Shown here one piece after another: positions 1 through 6,015 of a stretch of 12,560 nucleotides of DNA. Position 1 is the first letter of the stretch. Each line of letters opens with the position of its first letter. The DNA lies in the NCBI GenBank assembly GCA_002408185.1, contig DHQV01000092.1, forward strand, positions 1 through 12,560, written 5' to 3'. A program made the position numbers and the translations under genes. A model generated the notes under the pieces. It did not search any database, was not told where the DNA came from, and was given only the letters and a program-made list of their open reading frames with translations. This DNA comes from Deltaproteobacteria bacterium UBA5329. GTDB lineage: Bacteria; Desulfobacterota; Syntrophorhabdia; Syntrophorhabdales; Syntrophorhabdaceae.

Positions 1-36
1 CCACTGCAAAAGCCGGGATGACGGTCTATTTTTTTT
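1..36. repeat. Partial palindromic repeat plus T-run at window edge
   Basis: Bases 12-25 are identical to the right arm (5336-5349) of the perfect palindrome at 5313-5356, and CCACT at 1-5 matches the first bases of its left arm. An eight-T run follows at 29-36. It is probably a degenerate or edge-truncated copy of the same dispersed hairpin repeat, and it could act as the terminator of a gene lying left of the window. The remaining bases to 115 hold only AT-rich sequence with -10-like hexamers (TATTAT at 73-78) and no convincing -35. Confidence 0.5.
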
Positions 37-115
37 GCTCACGCCTCAAGCACTACGATCTCACGGTTTTTGTATTATACTTTTAATTGTACGGCTATAC
101 CGAAGGAGGCTGACA

Positions 116-643
116 ATGCTTTATCGTCTATTGTTCGTATCACTTGCTATCATTCTTTTATTGGCTTCCGGGGCCGTTGGTAAGGAGGGAGCGAAAATGA
201 GCACGTTTTCAATTGAAAGCACCGCGTTCAAGGACAATACCTCCATCCCGAAGCAGTATACCTGTGACGGGAAGGACATCAATCCACCGCTCGTCATTCG
301 GAACGTCCCGAACGGCACGAGATCGCTTGCACTTATCGTGGATGACCCGGACGCCCCGGTTGGGGTATGGGTTCACTGGGTGCTCTGGAACATCGATCCC
401 GGCACGACACAGATCGCGGAAAATTCGGTCCCGGCGGGCGCCGTTCAGGGAAAAAATGATTTCAGGAAGACAAATTACGGGGGGCCCTGTCCGCCGTCGG
501 GCACTCACAGGTATTTCTTCAAGCTCTATGCCCTCGATACGAAGCTCGACCTGAGCAGCAATGCGAAGAAACAGGACCTCGAAAAGGCAATGAAGGGGCA
601 TATACTTGGTGAGGCCCAGACGATGGGACTGTATAAACGGTAA
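116..643 (+). CDS. YbhB/YbcL-type PEBP (Raf kinase inhibitor-like) protein, probably exported
   Basis: The 175-residue protein belongs to the phosphatidylethanolamine-binding protein family in its bacterial YbhB/YbcL branch. Visible family motifs are DDPDAP at residues 76-81 followed by WVHWVLWNI, and GGPCPPSGTHRY at 122-133, which together form the anion-binding pocket of PEBPs. The bacterial family binds small anionic ligands, but its physiological role is poorly defined. I start at the ATG at 116 because GGAGG (105-109) sits six bases upstream and the first 20 or so residues (MLYRLLFVSLAIILLLASGA) form a signal peptide or membrane anchor. The frame is open further upstream to 35, but that extension has no ribosome site. 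A second strong ribosome site, AAGGAGGG (182-189), precedes an in-frame ATG at 197 that would give a cytoplasmic form lacking the signal. The gene stands alone, followed by a repeat element. Family assignment is firm; function is not. Confidence 0.92.
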   Translation: MLYRLLFVSLAIILLLASGAVGKEGAKMSTFSIESTAFKDNTSIPKQYTCDGKDINPPLVIRNVPNGTRSLALIVDDPDAPVGVWVHWVLWNIDPGTTQIAENSVPAGAVQGKNDFRKTNYGGPCPPSGTHRYFFKLYALDTKLDLSSNAKKQDLEKAMKGHILGEAQTMGLYKR

Positions 644-654
644 TATGGGTGTTC

Positions 655-767
655 TGGGCGCGGTTCGAGGTTCTAGGTTATGGGTTGTTCTCATTATATG
701 TGTATAGGCTCAGATCTTGTTCTTATTAACCCAGAACCTCGAACCCAGAACCTCGAACCGCCCCTGG
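655..767. repeat. Inverted heptamer-repeat element, copy A
   Basis: The left arm (655-686) contains 7-nt units beginning GGTT (GGTTCGA, GGTTCTA, GGTTATG). The right arm (728-767) contains complementary units AACCCAG and AACCTCG repeated twice. GGTTCGAGGTTCT on the left pairs with AGAACCTCGAACC on the right, giving an imperfect stem of about 20 bp around a spacer of about 40 nt. It starts 11 nt after the PEBP stop codon and ends just before the dodecin promoter. A related copy is at 3386-3602. It resembles the short tandemly repeated heptamers described in cyanobacteria, but with both orientations present. A role as transcription terminator or mRNA 3' end is possible, though no T-run follows. 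Confidence 0.75.
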
Positions 768-780
768 ATCGAAAAAGCTG

Positions 781-809
781 TTGACACTACATATCTGCCC
801 TGATAACCT
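781..809 (+). promoter_or_regulatory. Sigma70-like promoter of the dodecin gene
   Basis: A consensus -35 box TTGACA (781-786) is followed by a 17-nt spacer and TAACCT (804-809), which keeps the first, second and last bases of the -10 consensus. Transcription would start near 816, about 19 nt before the ATG at 835, leaving room for the GGGAGG ribosome site at 825-830. It lies immediately downstream of repeat element A. Confidence 0.6.
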
Positions 810-834
810 TGATAGAAAAGCATCGGGAGGTTGT

Positions 835-1050
835 ATGAGGAGTGACGGAAGGGTAGCACGTATAACGGAGGTCATTGCCGGGTCTCCGAAAAGCTTCGAA
901 GATGCAATTGTGGTAGGTTTCAGACGCGCGTCCAAGACGCTTCGCGGGATAACCGGCCTGCGCGTCAAAGAACAGCGCGCACGCGTCGAAGATGGGAAAA
1001 TTGTAGAATTTCGCGTAACCCTCGAAGTCATTTTCATTCTGGAAAGCTAA
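835..1050 (+). CDS. Dodecin family protein
   Basis: The 71-residue protein has the dodecin signature of a beta1-helix-beta2-beta3 fold: RITEVIAGSPKSFEDAI, then the helix ending RRASKTLRGI, then LRVKEQRARV and EFRVTLEVIFIL. Dodecins form hollow dodecamers that bind flavin and sometimes metal or CoA, and act as flavin storage or buffering proteins in the cytoplasm. The start is the ATG at 835 because GGGAGG lies at 825-830 and the length matches the family; a TTG-initiated extension from 781 would run through the promoter. The tryptophan that stacks on the isoalloxazine ring in well studied dodecins (DWFEV-type motif) aligns with Gly41 here, whereas the Gln in KEQ (47) is present. It therefore belongs to the subgroup lacking the stacking Trp, and flavin binding should not be assumed. 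Confidence 0.92.
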   Translation: MRSDGRVARITEVIAGSPKSFEDAIVVGFRRASKTLRGITGLRVKEQRARVEDGKIVEFRVTLEVIFILES

Positions 1051-1058
1051 TAGAGACC

Positions 1059-1238
1059 GTAAGGAGTGGGGAGTAAGGAGTAAACAGTAAGGAGAAGAAC
1101 AACTCTTGAAGTATTTGTTTTTCTCTGAAGCTTGAATACTTGATTACTATCGTCTTGGGAGGCCAGACCATCGGCCCTTTTTTGCCTTACATCGAGAAGT
1201 CAGAATGATCTCTTCTCACCTCACTCCACACTCTTCAC
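1059..1238. repeat. Inverted pair of GTAAGGA-type heptamer arrays flanking a spacer
   Basis: Five units in exact 7-nt register occupy 1059-1093 (GTAAGGA, GTGGGGA, GTAAGGA, GTAAACA, GTAAGGA). Four related units occur on the opposite strand at 1211-1238, reading on the minus strand GTGAAGA, GTGTGGA, GTGAGGT, GAGAAGA. The arms enclose 117 nt that include an AAGTATT/AATACTT hairpin (about 1110-1140) and a weak terminator. The element fills the gap between the dodecin and tex genes, beginning 8 nt after the dodecin stop and ending 15 nt before the tex ATG. The arms are only about 70 percent complementary. Confidence 0.7.
1161..1183 (+). terminator. Weak Rho-independent terminator candidate after dodecin
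   Basis: GGCC (1161-1164) can pair with GGCC (1173-1176) around an 8-nt loop, extended past a bulged C by AG/CT, and is followed by a six-T run at 1178-1183. The stem is short, so the call is tentative. The position, between the dodecin stop and tex, fits. Confidence 0.35.
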
Positions 1239-1253
1239 GATTCCACAAATACC

Positions 1254-3383
1254 ATGAACATACATCACATAAATAAAATTGCTGTCGAGCTGTCCATCGC
1301 TCCGGACCGGGTGAAAGCGACTGCAGCTCTTTTATCCGAAGGGGCGACGGTACCGTTCATTGCACGGTACCGGAAAGAAGTGACGGGGTCCCTGGACGAG
1401 GTTGCGATAACGGCCGTCCGGGATCGGCTCGAACAGCTAGACGAACTGGATAAACGGCGGGACTCCATCCTGAGTTCGCTGGACGAGCGGGGATTGTTGA
1501 CGGATGAGCTCAAAGACCAGCTCGAGAAAGCCAAGACCTTGACCGTCCTCGAAGACCTCTATCTGCCCTTCCGTCCAAAGCGTAGGACGCGCGCGACGAT
1601 AGCGAAGGAGAAAGGGCTGGAGTTGCTGGCGCGGTGCCTTTTCGAGGTGTTGCCCGGCTTCGATCCCATGCAAAAGGTGCTTGAATTCGTCGACAGCGAA
1701 AAAGGCGTGAGATCGGCGGAAGACGCCCTCGCGGGCGCGCGGGACATTATTGCGGAATGGGTGAGTGAGGATGCCGATGCCCGGGCAGCGCTCAGGGAAA
1801 TGCTCCTCACCAGGGGAAAGATAACGTCACGGGTTGTAACAGGCAAAGAAGAAGAAGGCACCAAATTTAACGATTACTACGCATGGGAAGAACCAGTCAA
1901 AGCGGCGCCCTCTCACCGTATACTTGCATTGCGACGGGGTGAAAGGGAAGGGTTCCTCATCCTGCATATAACTGGATGCGACGACGAGGCCTTGCGCTGG
2001 CTGAAAACTCATTTTATCAAGAAGGACACGCCCGCCCCGGGCCAGGTGGAACTGGCGGTTACGGACAGTTATGACCGGCTCCTCCTTCCTTCACTGGAAA
2101 CCGACGTGCGCCTTGCCCTGAAGACACGGGCGGACGAGGAAGCGATAAAGGTATTTGCCGACAACCTGCGCCAGCTCCTCCTCGCGTCGCCTCTGGGCGA
2201 AAAGAGCGTCATGGCCATCGATCCCGGTTTCAGGACGGGCTGCAAGGTCGCTTGCCTCGACCGGCAGGGGAAGCTTTTGCGCTTTGAAACCATCTATCCG
2301 CATTCGTCGGAGAAGCAGTCGGCCGAAGCCGGCCGGACGATAATCGAACTCTGCGAAGCCTGTGCGGTCGACGCCATAGCCGTTGGAAACGGGACGGCCG
2401 GGCGGGAGACGGAGGCATTCCTTAAGGGGCTTCAGCTTCCTGACCGCATACCGGTCGTCAGCGTGAATGAGAGCGGGGCTTCCATCTATTCCGCCTCGGA
2501 CGTCGCACGCGAAGAGTTCCCCGATCACGATGTGACTGCACGCGGTGCAGTTTCAATAGGCAGGCGCCTCATGGACCCGCTGGCGGAGCTCGTCAAGATC
2601 GACCCGAAATCCATCGGAGTAGGACAATATCAGCATGACGTGAATCAGGTAGCCCTGAAAAAGGGCCTGGACGATGTGGTGATGAGCTGTGTCAACGGCG
2701 TCGGAGTTGAGCTCAATACGGCAAGCCCCCAGCTTTTGAGTTATGTGTCCGGTCTCGGGGCGTCACTCGCGAAAAATATTGTTTCCTATCGGATAGAGAA
2801 TGGGCCTTTCAAAACCCGTCAGGACTTGAAAAAAGTACCCCGACTTGGCCCCAGGGCCTTTGAGCAAGCCGCGGGATTTTTACGTATACGCGGCTCTTCG
2901 GAGCCCCTCGATGCGAGCGCCGTGCACCCCGAGAGATACTCCCTCGTCGAAGCGATGGCGAAGGATGCCGGATGCACGGTCAAAGACCTCATGGCAGACG
3001 AGGCCTTAAGAAAGAAAATAGATCTCTCGCACTATGTTTCCGGGACAGTCGGTATGCCGACACTGACAGATATTATGAACGAACTGGCCCGCCCCGGAAG
3101 GGACCCGCGGGAGCAGTTCCAGACGTTCGTTTTTACTGAAGGCATAGAGAAGATCGAAGACCTCAAACGCGGTATGAAACTCTGCGGGATCGTCACCAAC
3201 GTAACGGCCTTCGGCGCGTTCATCGATATCGGTGTGCATCAGGACGGACTCGTGCATATAAGCCAGCTGGCGAATAAATTTGTAAAGAACCCTGCCGACG
3301 TCGTGAAAGTACACCAGCACGTAACCGTTACCGTCCTCTCGGTTGACCTCGCGCGCAAACGCATCGGGCTTTCGATGAAGTAA
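1254..3383 (+). CDS. tex: Tex family S1 RNA-binding transcription accessory protein
   Basis: The 709-residue protein is a full-length Tex/YhgF homologue, a conserved cytoplasmic nucleic-acid-binding protein linked to transcription processes. Domains in order are: the helical Tex N-terminal region with the hallmark TVPFIARYRKEVTG (about residues 33-46); a YqgF/RNase H-like domain starting at VMAIDPGFRTG (319-329); a helix-hairpin-helix region from GVGVELNTASP (about 482) through RLGPRAFEQAAGFLRI; and a C-terminal S1 domain (640-709) with GIVTNVTAFGAFIDIGVHQDG. It ends directly after the S1 domain, so it lacks the extra C-terminal tail of the slightly longer E. coli protein. The ATG at 1254 gives the usual family N-terminus, but no Shine-Dalgarno is visible; the preceding bases are an inverted heptamer array. 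The gene is probably monocistronic and faces the elyC-like gene. Confidence 0.97.
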   Translation: MNIHHINKIAVELSIAPDRVKATAALLSEGATVPFIARYRKEVTGSLDEVAITAVRDRLEQLDELDKRRDSILSSLDERGLLTDELKDQLEKAKTLTVLEDLYLPFRPKRRTRATIAKEKGLELLARCLFEVLPGFDPMQKVLEFVDSEKGVRSAEDALAGARDIIAEWVSEDADARAALREMLLTRGKITSRVVTGKEEEGTKFNDYYAWEEPVKAAPSHRILALRRGEREGFLILHITGCDDEALRWLKTHFIKKDTPAPGQVELAVTDSYDRLLLPSLETDVRLALKTRADEEAIKVFADNLRQLLLASPLGEKSVMAIDPGFRTGCKVACLDRQGKLLRFETIYPHSSEKQSAEAGRTIIELCEACAVDAIAVGNGTAGRETEAFLKGLQLPDRIPVVSVNESGASIYSASDVAREEFPDHDVTARGAVSIGRRLMDPLAELVKIDPKSIGVGQYQHDVNQVALKKGLDDVVMSCVNGVGVELNTASPQLLSYVSGLGASLAKNIVSYRIENGPFKTRQDLKKVPRLGPRAFEQAAGFLRIRGSSEPLDASAVHPERYSLVEAMAKDAGCTVKDLMADEALRKKIDLSHYVSGTVGMPTLTDIMNELARPGRDPREQFQTFVFTEGIEKIEDLKRGMKLCGIVTNVTAFGAFIDIGVHQDGLVHISQLANKFVKNPADVVKVHQHVTVTVLSVDLARKRIGLSMK

Positions 3384-3385
3384 AG

Positions 3386-3602
3386 AAGGTTCTGGGTTGT
3401 TCTCATTATATGTGTATAGGTTTCGATCAGACAATCCTAACCGAAGAGGGGCACTGACTGCCACCTTATTTTATTACTTCAAAGTGTCCTGCATGATCAG
3501 AACTTTTACAATTGGAATAATTGGTTTCCAACGTAGATGTATTGGTTCTGTATAGGCTCCGATCTCGTTCTTATTAACCCAGAACCCCGAACCCAGAACC
3601 GC
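3386..3602. repeat. Inverted heptamer-repeat element, copy B with a 128-bp insertion
   Basis: The left part (3388-3420) and the right part (3549-3602) closely match 676-708 and 701-760 of copy A: a shared GGGTTGTTCTCATTATATG then TGTATAGG, and on the right TGTATAGGCTC, TTCTTATTAACCCAGAACC and a further AACCCAGAACC. Copy A has one TGTATAGG where copy B has two (3413-3420 and 3549-3556) separated by 128 bases. GGTTCTGGGTT (3388-3398) pairs perfectly with AACCCAGAACC (3576-3586 or 3590-3600). The element fills the whole gap between convergent tex and elyC-like genes and could act as a two-way transcription barrier. No ORF is seen in the inserted part. Confidence 0.75.
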
Positions 3603-3604
3603 CT

Positions 3605-4372
3605 CTAAATCCTCCCCCTCATCTTCGCCCACAACATCCCCAGATATTCATGGACGGCCAGTTCCACCCTCATGATATTCACGGCAGCGGGAAGAAACGC
3701 GCTTGGATTTATCTCGCCGGTCTCCTGTTTGTCAATGTGATCTGTTGGAGCCGGGATCGGGTGTAAACCGAGTTTTTTTAAGAGTGCAACGGACCTGGGA
3801 ATGTGGGATGCGGTCGTGACGAGAACGAACCGGTCATTTCCGACAAGCTTCTTGATGAACAGGGCCTGCTCCTCCGTATCTCTCGATCTGGAGTCGAGAA
3901 CCAATTTCTGCCGGTCGACACCCAGGAGTTCTGCGGTTCTGGCCATTGCGCCAGTTGCTGAAATGTTATTCTGACCGGGCCCGTTCGATAATACGAGCTG
4001 CGTTCGCGGCAAAGTTTTGTGTATCCTTATGCCTTCCACTAGGCGCGCAAGCGAACTGTTCGAAAGCTGGCTGTTTGGGGGCATCTTCGTATCGGCCACA
4101 AAGCCTTCCCCGAGGACAACGACCCATTTCACCCCGGATGCCTTGTCGATCTGCAACAAAGCCGGGTGTTGGGATTCGAGCGGCCTGATAAAACGCACGG
4201 ATGGCCAATGATAACTGGCAATGATGAGGATTGCGAGCCCGATAGTCACCAGGACCTTCCCCACTCGCTGTCTCTTCGTAAACCACAGCATTATGAGCCC
4301 GATCACGAATAACATCAGGCAGATCGATAGAGGGTCAAAAAATGGTCCAACGATCTTCTTTAATAGAAACAT
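3605..4372 (-). CDS. elyC: ElyC/YdcF-type DUF218 inner-membrane protein
   Basis: The 255-residue protein has two N-terminal membrane segments (about residues 12-32 and 38-54) followed by a DUF218 domain. Its layout matches E. coli ElyC in length and in several stretches: KVIG-like start, RPLES at 63-67, VVVLGEG at 84-90, a run of SNSSLARLVEGIRI, DTEEQA at 165-170, and TTASHIPRS at 186-194. ElyC is an envelope-biogenesis factor whose loss in E. coli impairs peptidoglycan and lipid-carrier metabolism; the biochemical activity of DUF218 is not settled. The start ATG (4372) is preceded on its strand by a run of seven Gs four bases upstream, an unusual ribosome site. It is convergent with tex and divergent from the CigR-like gene. 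A SanA/YdcF paralogue is the alternative name; the ElyC-like two-helix N-terminus favours ElyC. Confidence 0.85.
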   Translation of the reverse strand: MFLLKKIVGPFFDPLSICLMLFVIGLIMLWFTKRQRVGKVLVTIGLAILIIASYHWPSVRFIRPLESQHPALLQIDKASGVKWVVVLGEGFVADTKMPPNSQLSNSSLARLVEGIRIHKTLPRTQLVLSNGPGQNNISATGAMARTAELLGVDRQKLVLDSRSRDTEEQALFIKKLVGNDRFVLVTTASHIPRSVALLKKLGLHPIPAPTDHIDKQETGEINPSAFLPAAVNIMRVELAVHEYLGMLWAKMRGRI

Positions 4373-4437
4373 GTTTCCCCCCCGTTATAGCAATTTCAAT
4401 ATTTGCCGATAAAAGTATTTAAAATATACCACAATCC

Positions 4438-4457
4438 CTATTTTCGTACGGAAATAG
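4438..4457. promoter_or_regulatory. 20-bp near-perfect palindrome in a divergent intergenic region
   Basis: CTATTTTCGTACGGAAATAG reads the same on both strands except for one mismatched base pair. It sits in the 196-bp gap between the divergent elyC-like and CigR-like genes, about 65 bp from one start and 111 bp from the other. The surrounding DNA is AT-rich, as expected of promoters, with TATAGT at about 4492-4497 as a possible -10 for the plus-strand gene. It may be a dimeric regulator's operator; no regulator gene is adjacent. Confidence 0.35.
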
Positions 4458-4568
4458 ATTTTCTTTACTTATCACCCCGTATTTGTTACGTCTATAGTGG
4501 GGTAGAGGACGACGGTTTGTGCAGGTAAACCTTTGCAGAAGCCAGGACTTTTGTTCGAAGGAGGGACA

Positions 4569-5168
4569 GTGAAAAGATCGTATCTAAGAAAAGGCCTCGT
4601 TCTTGTTGTGCTGCTGATCGTAGCGCTCATTGCAGGGCCGGTTTTGGCTGAGAAGCCTCCATGGGCCGGAGGCGGCAAGAACAAATCGGACGACCCTGCC
4701 GAGAGATATGCATCAAAAGGCGGTCCGCCGGACCGGGGACATAACGGCTGGAATGACGACCACGGGAAAGGAAAAGGAAAAGGAAAAGGCAAGGATAAGC
4801 ATAAGGGCAAAGATAAGTACAAAGCAAAACACGGCGAGCACCACAGATATTTTTCGGATGACAAGGTTGTGATCATCAACAATTATTACTCTGGCCAGTA
4901 CAAGAAGGGAAAACACTGCCCGCCGGGACTCGCCAAGAAACACAACGGATGCATGCCTCCGGGGCAGGCAAAGAAATGGGTGATCGGCAGGCCCCTGCCA
5001 CCTCAAGTCATCTATTATGATCTCCCGCCCGCCCTTGTCGTAGAGCTGGGCCCCCCGCCGCTACACCATAAGTACGTCCGTGTTGCGCAGGACATACTTC
5101 TTCTCGCAGTCGGAACGGGAATGGTCGTCGATGCAATTGACAACCTGAGCTGGGAATTTAACCACTAG
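4569..5168 (+). CDS. Exported basic CigR/RcnB-like protein
   Basis: The 199-residue protein starts at GTG 4569, chosen because AAGGAGGG (4558-4565) lies just upstream and the first 27 residues form a clear signal peptide ending PVLA. The mature part begins with a low-complexity region rich in Gly, Lys, Asp and His, including five GK repeats (about residues 66-75). It is followed by CPPGLAKKHNGCMPPGQAKKW (about 117-137) and a C-terminal segment with LPP repeats, YVRVAQDILLLAVGTGMVVDAI. That C-terminal pattern is typical of the RcnB/CigR family, periplasmic or membrane-associated proteins that include the Salmonella anti-virulence protein CigR and the nickel/cobalt protein RcnB. The real function here is unknown; the His/Lys/Asp-rich tract could bind metal or anionic polymers. 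A bidirectional terminator follows about 90 nt after the stop. Confidence 0.8.
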   Translation: MKRSYLRKGLVLVVLLIVALIAGPVLAEKPPWAGGGKNKSDDPAERYASKGGPPDRGHNGWNDDHGKGKGKGKGKDKHKGKDKYKAKHGEHHRYFSDDKVVIINNYYSGQYKKGKHCPPGLAKKHNGCMPPGQAKKWVIGRPLPPQVIYYDLPPALVVELGPPPLHHKYVRVAQDILLLAVGTGMVVDAIDNLSWEFNH

Positions 5169-5175
5169 AAAGACC

Positions 5176-5221
5176 GTGAGGCGTAAGACGTAAGGCGTAA
5201 GCAAGGAGTGAGGAGTAAGGA
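5176..5221 (+). repeat. Single-orientation GTAAGGC/GTAAGGA heptamer array
   Basis: The units GTGAGGC, GTAAGAC, GTAAGGC and then GTAAGCAAGGA (11 nt), GTGAGGA, GTAAGGA run from 5176 to 5221. Like the array after dodecin it is preceded by AGACC and starts 7-8 nt after a stop codon. No inverted partner array is visible downstream. Confidence 0.65.
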
Positions 5222-5260
5222 ATAAAAAGAAAAGATTCCGGGTTTCGGAAAATTGAATTA

Positions 5261-5297
5261 AAAAAGCCGCGTGGTCCAGAAGGCCACGCGGCTTTTT
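5261..5297. terminator. Strong bidirectional Rho-independent terminator
   Basis: AAAAAGCCGCGTGG (5261-5274) pairs perfectly with CCACGCGGCTTTTT (5284-5297) across a 9-nt loop. The A-run on the left and T-run on the right make it functional in both directions. It serves the CigR-like gene on the plus strand and the coiled-coil gene at 5456-5755 on the minus strand. Confidence 0.9.
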
Positions 5298-5312
5298 GAT
5301 GGTATCCACTTG

Positions 5313-5356
5313 CCACTCCACCGTCATCCCGGCTTGCCGGGATGACGGTGGAGTGG
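5313..5356. repeat. Perfect 21-bp inverted repeat (GTCATCCCGGC-type dispersed palindrome)
   Basis: The arms 5313-5333 and 5336-5356 are exact reverse complements separated by two bases (TT). The core GTCATCCCGGC/GCCGGGATGAC is a type of palindrome found dispersed in many bacterial genomes, and part of it recurs at 12-25 here. It sits beside the bidirectional terminator. The flank from 5357 to 5455 shows no gene and no clear signal. Confidence 0.85.
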
Positions 5357-5455
5357 TTAATCCGGGCATTGTACGCGCATCCGGCGGAGGAAACTAATTA
5401 CGACACAGGCTCCTGGTACAGTGGAGGACGAAGTGGCGGAGTACGTGCGTTTCCT

Positions 5456-5755
5456 TTATACTTCTTCTTTTTCTTTCTTTACAGTTCTTTTTTTTGCCGG
5501 GGGTTTTCTGGCTGGCTTTTTGGCTGCCATTGTCTCGACCTTTTCGGTTAGCCCGTGCAACTGGCGCGTCAGGCGGTCAGCCACTATCACCTGCACATCT
5601 GTAGAAACCATGGTTTTCAGACGGTCGAGCTTCTGATTTGCTTCCTCTAGATGTTTTTTAGAATCCTCCACGTTTTTGTCTTTGACGCATACCGTGATCT
5701 GTCCGGCGAGGGCCTCGATCCTTTCCCGTAATTCGATAAATTCTGCAACACTCAT
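5456..5755 (-). CDS. Small coiled-coil protein with histone-H1-like basic tail
   Basis: The 99-residue protein is not one I can name. Residues 1-75 are charged and strongly helical with heptad-like spacing (EFIELRERIEALAGQI, then KKHLEEANQKLDRLKTMV), consistent with a coiled coil. Residues from about 77 form a Lys/Pro/Ala-rich tail (AAKKPARKPPAKKRTVKKEK) like bacterial histone-H1-like or other nucleic-acid-binding tails. I choose the ATG at 5755 because AGGGAG (5763-5768 on this strand) is 7 nt upstream; a longer TTG-initiated form from 5842 is possible but lacks a ribosome site. It lies downstream of tamB in the same direction but 260 bp away, with its own promoter candidate and a strong terminator. 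DNA or RNA binding is an inference from composition only. Confidence 0.7.
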   Translation of the reverse strand: MSVAEFIELRERIEALAGQITVCVKDKNVEDSKKHLEEANQKLDRLKTMVSTDVQVIVADRLTRQLHGLTEKVETMAAKKPARKPPAKKRTVKKEKEEV

Positions 5756-5868
5756 CCTCAAACTCCCTTTGTAAGAACTCGCCTGTGATTTGCCTGGAAA
5801 TTGTTTTTTATCCCGTAGTGACCGGTCCGCGAACAGTGCCAAAAAATTAAGAGATATAACCAGCCACC

Positions 5869-5897
5869 TTTATAGTATACAACTTTCCGCGGGTAAA
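5869..5897 (-). promoter_or_regulatory. Promoter candidate for the coiled-coil gene
   Basis: On the minus strand, TTTACC (5892-5897) is followed by a 17-nt spacer and TATAAA (5869-5874). It would give a 5' leader of about 105 nt before the ATG at 5755. The rest of the 5756-6015 gap shows only a weak inverted repeat, AAGTGACCG (5922-5930) against CGGTCATTT (5965-5973), and no convincing terminator for tamB. Confidence 0.4.
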
Positions 5898-6015
5898 AGG
5901 CAAAGAAGGTTGATATTTTTTAAGTGACCGCGGCAGTTATCCCGATAGGTTTACATTGAGTAGTCGGTCATTTTCTTAAAAATCTTGAAACGTATAGCCC
6001 TCTCTTTCCCCGTCG

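Noticed and set aside
35..115. Longer N-terminus for the PEBP protein
   Set aside because: No ribosome site at 35, and the extension would bury the signal peptide that begins at the ATG at 116.
2091..2528. 145-codon minus-strand ORF opposite tex
   Set aside because: Antisense to the RNase H-like domain of tex, with no features of its own.
3421..3548. MITE with terminal inverted repeats
   Set aside because: The ends of the 128-bp segment do not form an inverted repeat, so only the direct repeats support mobility.
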